Below are positions 48,717 to 57,329 of a stretch of 64,000 bases of DNA, one piece after another. Position 1 is the first letter of the stretch. Every line of letters starts with the position of its first letter. This DNA is from Synechocystis salina LEGE 00031. GTDB lineage: Bacteria; Cyanobacteriota; Cyanobacteriia; Cyanobacteriales; Microcystaceae. The stretch spans positions 1 to 64,000 of the forward strand of contig NZ_JADEVV010000016.1 in NCBI RefSeq assembly GCF_015207985.1, written 5' to 3'. Both the position numbers and the translations under genes were made by a program. The notes under the pieces were generated by a model that was not told the origin of the DNA, did no database searches, and saw only the letters and a program-made list of their open reading frames with translations.

Positions 48717-49121
48717 ATGAAAAAGCGCGTGACCCTGACCTTTCCCCGTAGCGCGGTGCAAATGCCCGTCACCTATCGCCTGGCCAAGGATTTTAATATT
48801 GCCGCCAATATTATCCGGGCCCAGGTAGCCCCCAACCAGGTGGGCAAAGTGGTGCTGGAATTGTCCGGGGACATTGACCAACTGGAGGCTTCTTTGGAAT
48901 GGATGCGCTCCCAAAGTATTGAAGTTTCCTTGGCGAGTCGCGAAATTGTCATTGATGACCAAAGCTGTGTGGACTGTGGGCTCTGTACGGGGGTCTGCCC
49001 CACAGAAGCTCTGAGTTTAGACCCGGATAGTTTTCGCCTGATGTTTCGTCGTTCACGTTGTGTGGTCTGTGAGCAATGTATTCCCTCCTGTCCTGTCCAG
49101 GCGATCGCCACTAATTTTTAG
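48717..49121 (+). CDS. NIL-domain ferredoxin-like 2[4Fe-4S] protein
   Basis: 134 residues from the ATG at 48717 (MKKRVTLTFPRSAVQMPVTYRLAKDF). N-terminal NIL domain (about 5-75) precedes two 4Fe-4S clusters: CVDCGLCTGVCP and CVVCEQCIPSCP. The NIL domain occurs in methionine transporters and in cyanobacterial ferredoxins. Likely electron carrier with unknown partner. It starts 7 bp after topA and is followed 24 bp later by the acyltransferase gene. Confidence 0.9.
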   Translation: MKKRVTLTFPRSAVQMPVTYRLAKDFNIAANIIRAQVAPNQVGKVVLELSGDIDQLEASLEWMRSQSIEVSLASREIVIDDQSCVDCGLCTGVCPTEALSLDPDSFRLMFRRSRCVVCEQCIPSCPVQAIATNF

Positions 49122-49145
49122 GCTCCATCACCGGCAATTATTTCC

Positions 49146-50543
49146 ATGGAATCCCCCATTCAAGCCCAACCCCCCCTGGACTTTTTAGCTCCCGATCTCC
49201 AGCCTTGGTTGCTCCGGCTCGGACCTTGGATTCTCCCCTGGTGGATCCGCTCCCAAACGGCGATCGCCAAAATCGAGGCCGAAAATTTAGAAACTTTAGT
49301 CCAGGCCTACACTGACTTTAGCCAAGGGAAAAACCGCCTACTGTTGGCCTTCCGCCACCCCAGCATCAATGATCCGTTGTGTATGGGGTATTTATTTTGG
49401 AATTTATTGCCGCCAGCACTCAAAAAAGGCCCCCTGCAACCGCCGCCGTTAAGCCATTCCCACTTCATGTATGACCGGGGCATTCCCCTCTGGGGGGGAG
49501 ATTTTTTACGGTGGTTATTTCCCCGTTTAGGGGGTACATCCATTCAACGAGGTAAATTAGACCGTCCCGGTTTACGGTCGGCTCGGGAACTAATGCTCAA
49601 TGGCCAATACCCCCTGGCCGCCGCGCCGGAAGGAGCCACCAACGGTCACAACGAACTGATTTCTCCCCTGGAACCAGGCATTGCCCAAATGGGATTTTGG
49701 TGCGTGGAGGATTTACGCAAAGCCCAACGGCAGGAGCAGACGTTAATTTTGCCAGTGGGTATTCAATACTTTTACCTTACTCCCCCCTGGCAAGAGATTG
49801 AAAATTTGCTTTCCCAATTGGAACAGGACTGCGGCATTCCCCCCAGCGACGACCATAGTTTGGGAGAAGCCAAGCTATACGAACGACTTTACCATTTAGG
49901 CGAAGTTATGTTGGATCTAATGGAGAATTTTTACCGGCAGTTTTACCATCAAAATTTGCCAACAATGAAAGATTTAGCCAACCGTTTGCAAGAAAACTTT
50001 AACAGCTTGGAAACAGATCCAAATCAATTACTAGCTTCCCGTTTGCAGAATTTGCTTCATGCGGCCTTAACCGTGGGGGAAGAATATTTTCAAATTACCC
50101 CCAAGGGAACCCTCCCGGATCGTTGCCGACGGTTGGAACAGGCTGGTTGGGACTATATTTATCGAGAAGAATTACGGGATGAACAAGCTTTATTTCCCGT
50201 AAAAAAAGGCTTGGCTGATCGCATTGCTGAAGAAGCAGATTTAAGAATGTGGCATATGCGGCTGGTGGAAAATTTTGTTGCCGTAACGGGCCACTATGTC
50301 AAAGAAAAACCAACGGTGGAAAGGTTTGCCGACACCCTTTTATTGCTTTGGAATGTCATTACCCGTATGAAGGGGGGCAACCTCAATAACCGTCCCATTC
50401 TGGGGCGTCAGCGGGCCCAACTTACCTTTGGTCAACCCATTCTAGTGGATGATTATTATAGCGATTACCAGGGCAATCGAAAATTGGCGATCGCCAAGGT
50501 AACTGAGGTTTTACAGGAAAAGTTATCCGGTCTGATTATTTAA
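49146..50543 (+). CDS. glycerolipid acyltransferase-like protein
   Basis: 465 residues. The 1-acylglycerol-3-phosphate acyltransferase signature is seen in part: FRHPSINDPL (HX4D-type, catalytic His/Asp) and LAAAPEGATNGHNE (EGT-like block). The rest, with an extended C-terminal half of no known function, resembles a cyanobacterial family related to Synechocystis Slr2060. Substrate and role are unknown. A decayed copy of its 3' end is found at 60865-60936. Confidence 0.8.
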   Translation: MESPIQAQPPLDFLAPDLQPWLLRLGPWILPWWIRSQTAIAKIEAENLETLVQAYTDFSQGKNRLLLAFRHPSINDPLCMGYLFWNLLPPALKKGPLQPPPLSHSHFMYDRGIPLWGGDFLRWLFPRLGGTSIQRGKLDRPGLRSARELMLNGQYPLAAAPEGATNGHNELISPLEPGIAQMGFWCVEDLRKAQRQEQTLILPVGIQYFYLTPPWQEIENLLSQLEQDCGIPPSDDHSLGEAKLYERLYHLGEVMLDLMENFYRQFYHQNLPTMKDLANRLQENFNSLETDPNQLLASRLQNLLHAALTVGEEYFQITPKGTLPDRCRRLEQAGWDYIYREELRDEQALFPVKKGLADRIAEEADLRMWHMRLVENFVAVTGHYVKEKPTVERFADTLLLLWNVITRMKGGNLNNRPILGRQRAQLTFGQPILVDDYYSDYQGNRKLAIAKVTEVLQEKLSGLII

Positions 50544-50590
50544 TTGTTACCAATGGTTTACCTGGTGTTAGCAATCTGATTGATCATCAG
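50519..50590. repeat. 72-bp degenerate direct repeat, copy at the acyltransferase 3' end
   Basis: This stretch (last 8 codons of the acyltransferase and the following 47 bp) aligns without gaps to 60865-60936, offset 10346 bp, with 14 differences, mostly transitions. Weaker similarity extends further upstream. The two copies bracket the accessory block. Confidence 0.75.
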
Positions 50591-50617
50591 CCTTCCAAAT
50601 CTGTTTCAGTTCTGCTC

Positions 50618-51292
50618 CTATCCATGGTTATCTACGGTTCCATTCTCCACCGAAGCCACCACTGCATAAAAGGGGTCACTACCAGCCATACCTAAAAGTT
50701 GTAAGAATCCCGGTAAGTTTTGCCCTGGTTTAACAATGATTTCCGGTGGGCCAAATTCCTTTACCGATTGGATATAGGCCCGGACTAACTGCAAATGACT
50801 GGCATCGGTGCCGTCCCGCCAAGCGGCGATCGCCTTTTGGTAAAACATGCGATTGGAAAAACTGACAATTACCACACCACCGGGCTTGAGAATACGAGCA
50901 ATTTCACTAAACACGGCTTCAGGGTATTGCAAATATTGCACCGATACCGCCATTAATACGGCATCAAATTCTCCATCTGGGAAACCCAAAGCGGGGTTTT
51001 CATTGAGATTTTGTACGAAGTAATGATCTAGCCGGGGATTTTTTGCCAATTCTTCCTCATTTAAACCATGACCTTCCACATGGGCAAAGTTCATTTCTCC
51101 GGGCAAATGGGATACCCAACTCCCCATCAAGTCTAAAATTTTTGTGCCAGGTTTGAGCTTTTGCCGATAAAGCTCTGTTAATTGGTCGATGAAGCCATTG
51201 TCCACATGGGTAACAAAGCGGGGATAGGCATAAAACTGACCATCATTGCTGGGGTCGAGCTTACTGCGCTGGTCAGGATTAAGCAGGGCCAT
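50618..51292 (-). CDS. SAM-dependent methyltransferase
   Basis: 224 residues. Class I Rossmann fold motifs: TKILDLMGSWVSHLP (motif I), DAVLMAVSVQYLQYPEAVFSEIARILKPGGVVIVSFSN (post-I and motif II/III). The N-terminus resembles a conserved hypothetical family with FYAYPRFVTHVDNGF. Substrate unknown. It is convergent with the acyltransferase gene. Confidence 0.8.
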   Translation of the reverse strand: MALLNPDQRSKLDPSNDGQFYAYPRFVTHVDNGFIDQLTELYRQKLKPGTKILDLMGSWVSHLPGEMNFAHVEGHGLNEEELAKNPRLDHYFVQNLNENPALGFPDGEFDAVLMAVSVQYLQYPEAVFSEIARILKPGGVVIVSFSNRMFYQKAIAAWRDGTDASHLQLVRAYIQSVKEFGPPEIIVKPGQNLPGFLQLLGMAGSDPFYAVVASVENGTVDNHG

Positions 51293-51406
51293 GGGGTTTA
51301 ACTTTTAATGATGAATCGTTGGAAAAGAGCCATTTTCACTATTTATTTTAACGAAGGACTGAATATTGAAATACCCCCAAAAGTGTTGAAACATAAGTGA
51401 GGTAAC

Positions 51407-51439
51407 AAAAAAAGGGGATAAAATAGACAAATCATCCCC
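51407..51439 (-). terminator. rho-independent terminator after the permease gene
   Basis: On the minus strand GGGGAT (51439-51434) pairs with ATCCCC (51419-51414) and is followed by seven T. It lies about 48 bp after the permease stop and closes the eight-gene minus-strand run. Confidence 0.75.
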
Positions 51440-51486
51440 AAAATAAGTAAATATCAACTACCATGCTAGGCTCTCTGAAAAAATAA

Positions 51487-52494
51487 TCAAACCCATCCTT
51501 TGATGATGGCGTTGAATAGGTAGCCAATACTGATAATACCAATGGTCATTAACCCAATAAATACAGCTAATAGTTGTGGTCGCAGTACTTTTTTAAGAAT
51601 TACTATTTCCGGCAGAGATAGTGCGGTTACCGCCATTGTGAAAGATAATACTGTACCCATGGGCATTCCCTTATTGACTAAAGCTTCAGTAATAGGCATA
51701 ACCCCCGCAATATTGGCATAGAGTGGAACACCTAAAATCACCGAAATTGGTACGGCCAAAGGATTATTTGCCCCTGCATATTTGGTGATAAAATCTGTCG
51801 GCACATAACCATGAATCCCCGCACCGATCGCAATTCCAATCACCACATAAAGCCAAACCGATCGCACAATTTCGCTGGATTGGAATCTTCCTTGATCAAA
51901 TCTTTGTCCCCAAGTTAACACCACTGGTTTTAGATCGTCTTCTTTTTCTATCGGTATTGTTTGACGTGATTTTTGCAGTTCCCACACAAAGGGTTCTACC
52001 CATTTTTCCAATTTCATCAGTCCGATGATGTATCCAGAAGCGATCGCCAAACCTACCCCAAAGCCAATATAGATTAGGGTTACCTTCAAGCCAAATAATC
52101 CCCACAACAGGATAACAGCAACCTCATTGACCATTGGTGCTGCCATCAGATAAGAAAAGGTAACTCCTAAAGGTACCCCTGCTTCTAAGAAGCCAATAAA
52201 CAAAGGAACCGCAGAGCAAGAACAGAATGGTGTGACAATTCCGACCATTGCGGCCAAAATATTTCCCACAAAAGTACGCTTTCCTTCCAACAAAGAGCGA
52301 ACCCGTTCTGGCTCCAAAAAGCTTTGAAATGTCCCAACAATAAAGCTAATTACAATTAGTAATGTTAATACTTTGGGCACATCATAAAGAAAGAAGTGCA
52401 GACTTGATCCTAAATGGGATGACATCGACAATCCCAAGACTTGGGTGACAATTTGGTTTGCCAACCAATCAAAAGGATAAAATGGGTCAAACAT
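51487..52494 (-). CDS. ArsP/YraQ-like permease
   Basis: 335 residues with about eight to ten helices. The motif IVTPFCSCSAVPLFIGFLEAGVPLG (cysteines in the first half) is the signature of the DUF318/UPF0718 family, which includes ArsP, an organoarsenical efflux permease. A second conserved region is GVPLYANIAGVMPITEAL. The Trx-like gene lies 13 bp upstream on the same strand, the usual partner. Substrate inferred as As(III)-type or other thiol-reactive compound; an anion role is possible. Confidence 0.85.
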   Translation of the reverse strand: MFDPFYPFDWLANQIVTQVLGLSMSSHLGSSLHFFLYDVPKVLTLLIVISFIVGTFQSFLEPERVRSLLEGKRTFVGNILAAMVGIVTPFCSCSAVPLFIGFLEAGVPLGVTFSYLMAAPMVNEVAVILLWGLFGLKVTLIYIGFGVGLAIASGYIIGLMKLEKWVEPFVWELQKSRQTIPIEKEDDLKPVVLTWGQRFDQGRFQSSEIVRSVWLYVVIGIAIGAGIHGYVPTDFITKYAGANNPLAVPISVILGVPLYANIAGVMPITEALVNKGMPMGTVLSFTMAVTALSLPEIVILKKVLRPQLLAVFIGLMTIGIISIGYLFNAIIKGWV

Positions 52495-52506
52495 AATTTT
52501 GCCTTT

Positions 52507-52749
52507 TTAACCCTTTAATAGGGGCTGAATTTGTTTGGCATTAATGACTTGACCTTTACTGACAACTCTGCCATTGATTGTCATAGCCGGGGTAGACATC
52601 ACACCTCGTTTAGCAATTTCAATGGGGTCGGTAACATGCAAAACTTCAGCAGTCAAATTTAGATTTGCTACAGCTTCTTTAACATTTACTTCTAATTGTT
52701 GACACTTTTTACAGCCTGCACCCAAAATTTCAATCTTGATAGTGCTCAT
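52507..52749 (-). CDS. small thioredoxin-like redox protein (redox-active disulfide type)
   Basis: 80 residues. The CxxC is in GAGCKKCQQLEVNVKEA and the cis-Pro region is MSTPAMTING. These small glutaredoxin/thioredoxin-like proteins are commonly encoded with ArsP-type permeases and ArsR regulators. It starts 13 bp before the permease and may reduce or shuttle metalloid ligands. Confidence 0.88.
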   Translation of the reverse strand: MSTIKIEILGAGCKKCQQLEVNVKEAVANLNLTAEVLHVTDPIEIAKRGVMSTPAMTINGRVVSKGQVINAKQIQPLLKG

Positions 52750-52992
52750 GGCATAACTCCTTTTTTTATGTTTTCTAATTTAGTTCATTTGACTGTCAAA
52801 TTTTCTTTTTATGGAAAATTTATGAAAAAATGTAATTATATTTGCCCTAAATATCATTGAGATCGCCACCAATCCATTGCTTCGCTTGTGCGAGAGCCGC
52901 ATTGGGAAACAATTTAAACTTGCTCGGAATCAGCTAATTGATTTTTGCTCAATTTAACCTTCATGATCCTTCCTTGCATAGGATTACCCATT

Positions 52993-53811
52993 TCAGTGGG
53001 TAACATCGTCAAATCCCTGGTCATAGTAAGGTGCTTGGGTGCCGAGCTGTCTGTCCCAAAAAGTAAAATACAGTCCATAATGAAATCTATATTGACGATG
53101 ATGAATCGCATGGTGAGCTGGACCGATAAACCAGCGGCCACACCAATGATGGGGGAAATTAGCCGGCAACCGATCAAGTCCGAGATGATTCACCACTGCC
53201 CATATAGTCATAGTGCTTAGCACCGCAATGACAGTAATAAAATGGAGAGGAATCACCAACGCAATGCCAACTAAAAACAGCACATGGGCGATCGCTTCCG
53301 GTGGATCGAAAGCAAAAGATGTCCAGGGTGTCAGATGATTTGATCGGTGATGTCCCTGATGCCACCAGCGGAATAGTAAAGGATGGTGAAACAGCCGATG
53401 CAAAAAGTAAAAGTAGGCGTCTTGGAGCACGATCACTATGATATAACTAACACATAGATACCATAGTGAATACTGATGAATGTCAGCGTATAAACGGGTA
53501 ATACCTGAGTCGTATGCCGACAGGATCGATGCTGTCCCCAGTGCAAATACGACTGAAGAAAGTACCGAGAGTGCGATATCCCGTCGAATTTCTGGTGAAA
53601 TCTCTCTGCAAAAAAATCGCCCGGGTGGTGGATCTCGATACGCTGGCAGCACTTTGCTGTGATCGGCAGTGGTACTTGCACAGTTGTCGATAGTGGGTCG
53701 ACCAAAACCGACGGACAACAATAGGTCTATTGCCCCCGCCAGAACAAAGTATCGTGCCAGGATAATACCCAAGAAAGCCAATCCATAGAACGCAAATGAG
53801 TGGTCGATCAA
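52993..53811 (-). CDS. sterol desaturase / fatty-acid hydroxylase superfamily enzyme
   Basis: 272 residues. Histidine boxes of the non-heme di-iron membrane hydroxylases are seen: FLHRLFHHP (HxxxH), WWHQGHHRSNH (HxxHH) and GPAHHAIHHRQYRFHYG (HxxHH). Four to five hydrophobic helices surround them. It oxygenates a lipid substrate; whether sterol, fatty acid or carotenoid cannot be told. The start is TTG at 53811, preceded by an AGAGGA-type ribosome-binding site; no upstream in-frame ATG was favoured. Confidence 0.85.
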   Translation of the reverse strand: MIDHSFAFYGLAFLGIILARYFVLAGAIDLLLSVGFGRPTIDNCASTTADHSKVLPAYRDPPPGRFFCREISPEIRRDIALSVLSSVVFALGTASILSAYDSGITRLYADIHQYSLWYLCVSYIIVIVLQDAYFYFLHRLFHHPLLFRWWHQGHHRSNHLTPWTSFAFDPPEAIAHVLFLVGIALVIPLHFITVIAVLSTMTIWAVVNHLGLDRLPANFPHHWCGRWFIGPAHHAIHHRQYRFHYGLYFTFWDRQLGTQAPYYDQGFDDVTH

Positions 53812-53889
53812 TTCAGTTTCCTCTCGATAGAATAATATATTGGTTTATTTGTTCTAGTTTTTCATCAGAAACAGACACGAGTGCTGGTT

Positions 53890-54459
53890 TTATAAGGTCT
53901 TGAGAAAACCAATCAAGTCGGCTAGATCTTCATCGCCCATTTGCCAGCGCGGCATATCTCTGTTCAACATTTTTTCGCCGTCAGGGTCTTGACCTTCGGC
54001 GATCGCCAAACGGAATTTTTCATCATCAATGAATTCATCCTTAAGGGCTGACCAACGAATGTCAGGGGCATTGATTCTCTGCATTCCCATCATCGTATGG
54101 ACACCGCCACGTCCATCGGAGCCATGGCAGGAAGCACAGGTTAAGAAGCTATTACCCATCATTTCTCCATTTCCCATTATTCCTCCCGATGAAATTATGC
54201 CAGTCGCAGTGATATTCGTACCGCGATCACTTGTCGTCGTGAAATAAATACGCTCACCATTAGAGGCAAATATTTGCTGTTGGGCCATTACGGGGTTGCC
54301 ATTTTGTGACGATGTGGGAACTGGCCGATATTGAGCGCTGTTAACTGTAGGCAATGGTGACATACAGGCATAGAGCAGTACTGCTGCTAGCATACTGATG
54401 AATAACCAAATGGAAATGAATTTATTTTTAGCTAGAGATCGCCTAATTAAATGTTTCAT
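53890..54459 (-). CDS. c-type cytochrome, probable lipoprotein
   Basis: 189 residues. An N-terminal signal (ISIWLFISMLAAVLLYACMSPLP) contains a lipobox-like LYAC, so it is probably a lipid-anchored periplasmic cytochrome. The heme motif CASCH is followed by GSDGRGG, and the axial Met lies in MPRWQMGDEDLADLIGFL, standard class I cytochrome c. The partner and terminal acceptor are unknown. It is 79 bp upstream of the hydroxylase gene, and could deliver electrons to it; that is speculative. Confidence 0.85.
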   Translation of the reverse strand: MKHLIRRSLAKNKFISIWLFISMLAAVLLYACMSPLPTVNSAQYRPVPTSSQNGNPVMAQQQIFASNGERIYFTTTSDRGTNITATGIISSGGIMGNGEMMGNSFLTCASCHGSDGRGGVHTMMGMQRINAPDIRWSALKDEFIDDEKFRLAIAEGQDPDGEKMLNRDMPRWQMGDEDLADLIGFLKTL

Positions 54460-54566
54460 GATCGGTTCTCCATAATTGAAATAGAAGCGAAAGTGGAAAC
54501 TCCTATTTTGTGTAGGAACAATTTATGAATTGCCCCTACTATTGGGAAAATTTATTGACTATTGAT

Positions 54567-54917
54567 CTAACTAGACAGAGGTGGGTCAGTCCGATGACTC
54601 GCTTGATGCTCTAGCCGCCCCAGGGTGTGTTCAATCAAGTGGGTTAATTTCTCCGCAGCCCCGTCAACAGCTTGGTCTAGGGTTGCTGCCTGATGGGTTA
54701 CCGCGAGGGCTTGGTATCCTGCGATGTGGGCTTCAATCATGCAGCGCATACTGTCATTGCCGTCCTCCTGCTCGCTGTTCTGATTACTTAGGTGAACATC
54801 AACGTTAGTGAGGCGAGTGCTGAATCGGCTCAGACTCTCTTCCACTACACTACTAACCTCAGTAGCCAGTGCTTCGTGACCTTTAATGTTATGACCGGTA
54901 TTGATTTGGACTTGCAT
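54567..54917 (-). CDS. HPF/RaiA-family ribosome hibernation factor-like protein
   Basis: 116 residues. The alpha/beta pattern MQVQINTGHNIKGHEALATEVSSVVEESL, then TNVDVHLSN and a final helix VDGAAEKLTHLIEHTLGRL, matches the HPF/sigma-54 modulation domain, without the long C-terminal extension of full-size HPF. Such proteins bind the 30S decoding region. It differs from the housekeeping long HPF of cyanobacteria and lies among stress genes. ATG at 54917. Confidence 0.75.
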   Translation of the reverse strand: MQVQINTGHNIKGHEALATEVSSVVEESLSRFSTRLTNVDVHLSNQNSEQEDGNDSMRCMIEAHIAGYQALAVTHQAATLDQAVDGAAEKLTHLIEHTLGRLEHQASHRTDPPLSS

Positions 54918-54998
54918 GGTAGTTTCCTCTTGTAATTGTGATGGGGATAAAAGTAAGGGGAGTTTATGAATTGCTCCTACGATAAAAAATTAAGAGTG

Positions 54999-56213
54999 TT
55001 AGTTTGTTTTCCGTAAATGGGGATGGGAAAACCATTGATGCAACTTCCTTAAACCGGAGGTAATATAAACTGGCTGGTCGTAGTTAAAAACACTGTAGGT
55101 TCTTTGTTTGATCCAGTCCGCAACCAAAAACCAGATGAAGGCATAACCCCAAACAATTCCTGCTAAACCCCAGCCCAGTGGGGCCATAAAAAATCCATAA
55201 ACGGCAATTAGGGTTGCCACCCCTTGAGTTCCAAGTACAGCAATTAATAAAATTGGTGCTGGGGTAATTGACCAGAAAGGGCCTTTGGTACGGGTTACAA
55301 AGATAGTTAGATGGCCGGCGATCGAGAGTTTTAGATAGATCAATGTCTGCAATGTATCGCGATCAAGTTGGAAAGTCCGTTCTCCGAGGTACAACATGCC
55401 AAAGGAACTTGCTAGACCGGTCAGTCCTAAAACCGTTGCTAACCCCAGAGCCACTGGCATATTCGATCTTTCAGGACGCTTGGCGGGACGGGTGTGATCG
55501 TAGGCGATGGAGATAATTGCACCATCGTTTAACAGGGCGAGCAACACAATCATGATCGCGGTGACGGGATAGAAGTTATAGACCAGAATCGAAAGGGTCA
55601 TAAACAACAAAATCCGAATCGTTTCCGTAATTCGATAAATTGCGTAGTTATTCATGCGCTGAAAGATACGGCGACTTTCCTGAATGGCTTCCACAATGAC
55701 ACCGAGTCCGGGGGTGAGTAGCACAATATCCGCCGCCGCACGGGCAGCATCAGTAGCCCCTGACACCGCAATGCCTGCATCGGCTTTTTTCAGGGCTGGA
55801 GCATCATTCACCCCATCCCCCGCCATACCGACCAAATGTCCCCTCTGTTGCAGCACATCGACAATGTGATATTTGTGTTCGGGAAAGACTTGGGCAAACC
55901 CTGCGGCCGCCTCGATCGCCTCGTTAGTTTGTCCAATTTGGTGCAATGGCACTTTTCCCAAAAGACTAGCATCGAGAATATCGCCCTTGAGTCCGAGTTG
56001 ATGGGCGGTTTCACTGGCGATCGGCCCCCAAAAATGCGATAAAAACTGCATGACGGGACTAGTGTTCTCCTCCGTCAGTTCATTTTCCCCATCCCGCAAT
56101 TGGCGATCGCCTGCCTCTTTCTGACTTAATCCCTGAAGTGAAGTGTTTAATTGTTGTTGAAATTCTTCAAGGGATAAATGGGAAAGAGTCTCCGGATCGG
56201 CAAATACAGTCAT
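54999..56213 (-). CDS. internally deleted P-type (H+-type, PMA-like) ATPase
   Basis: 404 residues from the ATG at 56213 (MTVFADPETLSHLS). Residues 1-65 match the N-terminal cation-ATPase domain and the start of helix M1 (ENELTEENTSPVMQFLSHFWGPI). Residue 66 on jumps straight into the phosphorylation domain end (ASETAHQLGL, then VGMAGDGVNDAPALKKADAGIAVSGATDAARAAADIV) and the last six helices. The actuator domain, helices M2-M4, the DKTGT phosphorylation site and the nucleotide-binding domain (about 400 residues) are missing, yet the frame is preserved. It cannot pump as such. Junction at 56015-56022 sits on CGATCGCC, a HIP1-like sequence. Confidence 0.88.
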   Translation of the reverse strand: MTVFADPETLSHLSLEEFQQQLNTSLQGLSQKEAGDRQLRDGENELTEENTSPVMQFLSHFWGPIASETAHQLGLKGDILDASLLGKVPLHQIGQTNEAIEAAAGFAQVFPEHKYHIVDVLQQRGHLVGMAGDGVNDAPALKKADAGIAVSGATDAARAAADIVLLTPGLGVIVEAIQESRRIFQRMNNYAIYRITETIRILLFMTLSILVYNFYPVTAIMIVLLALLNDGAIISIAYDHTRPAKRPERSNMPVALGLATVLGLTGLASSFGMLYLGERTFQLDRDTLQTLIYLKLSIAGHLTIFVTRTKGPFWSITPAPILLIAVLGTQGVATLIAVYGFFMAPLGWGLAGIVWGYAFIWFLVADWIKQRTYSVFNYDQPVYITSGLRKLHQWFSHPHLRKTN

Positions 56214-56288
56214 GGTGGGATGTCTCCTGATATCTAGCAATCACCGAAAAATAAATCAGATCGTGATTCATTCAGTAATTGGGACTAT

Positions 56289-56672
56289 CTATTGCGCTGC
56301 ATTAATAATTTGAATAGTCATTTCCTCAACCTCTTTGGCAATTGCAGATAGGGCTGGATTCTGAGACAACGCCGCCAACATTTTTTCTGGTTTAATCATC
56401 CCAATCTTGGTAACATTTTTTTCTGTAAACACTGAGATTCGACAGGGTAGAGCCATACTTAGGCACATATCAATGGCAAGAACCTTGGCCGCTTGCACTG
56501 GATTACAGACTTCAAAAATTTTGCACTCTTCCGCAAATTCAATCCCTTTACTCCGCAGTGTAGCTCCCAAATCATGAATGTGTAATACTCCATAGCCATG
56601 ACTCACCACCACTGATTCCAAGTCTTTAACCGCTAGGTCAAATAACTTATCAGTTTCAACTATGTAATACAT
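56289..56672 (-). CDS. DUF302 domain protein
   Basis: 127 residues from the ATG at 56672 (MYYIVETDKLFDLAVKDLE); an upstream frame to 56756 is unlikely. Match to DUF302: SHGYGVLHIHDLGATLRSKG, CKIFEVCNPVQAAKVLAID, ALPCRISVFTEKNVTKIGMIKPEKML. Function unknown; it often occurs near redox and sulfur genes. It begins 49 bp upstream of the ATPase gene. Confidence 0.88.
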   Translation of the reverse strand: MYYIVETDKLFDLAVKDLESVVVSHGYGVLHIHDLGATLRSKGIEFAEECKIFEVCNPVQAAKVLAIDMCLSMALPCRISVFTEKNVTKIGMIKPEKMLAALSQNPALSAIAKEVEEMTIQIINAAQ

Positions 56673-56721
56673 GAAATTGTCCTTTGATATTGACGATTTG
56701 AGCTTATCGATTAATGGATTA

Positions 56722-57126
56722 CTAGTCCGCAAAAAAATCTCTAACCTTCGCCACAATTTGAGGATTTGTCATACTGTCAGATGTTTCCATCCCGATAACC
56801 TTAGCACCAAGATTATTTGCTTCAAGACATTGTTTCAGCTCATTTTTAGCGCTACTTGGTCCAAAGATAAAAATAGATTCCGCATTACGAATATAGTCAA
56901 TTAATTCATCATAATAAGTGTTAAAGTCTTGGGTCAAAGTATTCTGCTGACTATCATCGGCAGGGACTTGAAGTGCTTCATAAGATCCCTTCATGGGTGA
57001 ATCACCAGAACGCCGAGGCTGTGTTTCTACGTCTGATAGAATTTCTTTAATCTTTTCTTCTGTTTCCGCAATCGATACAATTACAGCTTTTTTGTGATCG
57101 ATCCATAGCCCTAATTGATTACTCAT
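56722..57126 (-). CDS. bacterial eRF1-like (baeRF) domain protein
   Basis: 134 residues from the ATG at 57126 (MSNQLGLWIDHKKAVIVSIAE). The opening GLWIDHKKAVIV and the later IFIFGPSSAKNELKQCLEANNLGAKVIGMETSDSMTN resemble baeRF-type proteins related to domain 2/3 of archaeal/eukaryotic eRF1. No GGQ motif is seen, so it is not a release factor in the classical sense. Such proteins occur beside HPF-like genes, and here an HPF-like gene lies four genes away on the same strand. It is the first gene of the run. Confidence 0.6.
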   Translation of the reverse strand: MSNQLGLWIDHKKAVIVSIAETEEKIKEILSDVETQPRRSGDSPMKGSYEALQVPADDSQQNTLTQDFNTYYDELIDYIRNAESIFIFGPSSAKNELKQCLEANNLGAKVIGMETSDSMTNPQIVAKVRDFFAD

Positions 57127-57329
57127 AGCGATCACCTAAATTGATTACAATTCTATTGCAAGTTTTATCTGAACATACTTGTTTTGTCACTTACGATTAG
57201 TATGACAGTATGATGTTTGAAATAATATATATGCAATGTATGAGTTGGATGATTTGTATGAGAACGCCTTGAAACGTTACAAACTTGCGCCTATATTTAT
57301 CCCATCGACCAGTGAGATCGACTGCCAAA

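Noticed and set aside
52850-52992. Possible gene remnant downstream of the hydroxylase gene, with a minus-strand reading such as ALAQAKQWIGGDLNDI
   Set aside because: Too short to assign; no homologous protein recognised, so it is not listed as a pseudogene.
54520-54980. Nearly identical 18-bp stretches (TTTATGAATTGCYCCTAC) on both sides of the HPF-like gene
   Set aside because: Seen at about 54523 and 54963, but too short and not linked to other mobile features; may be chance or a small dispersed repeat.
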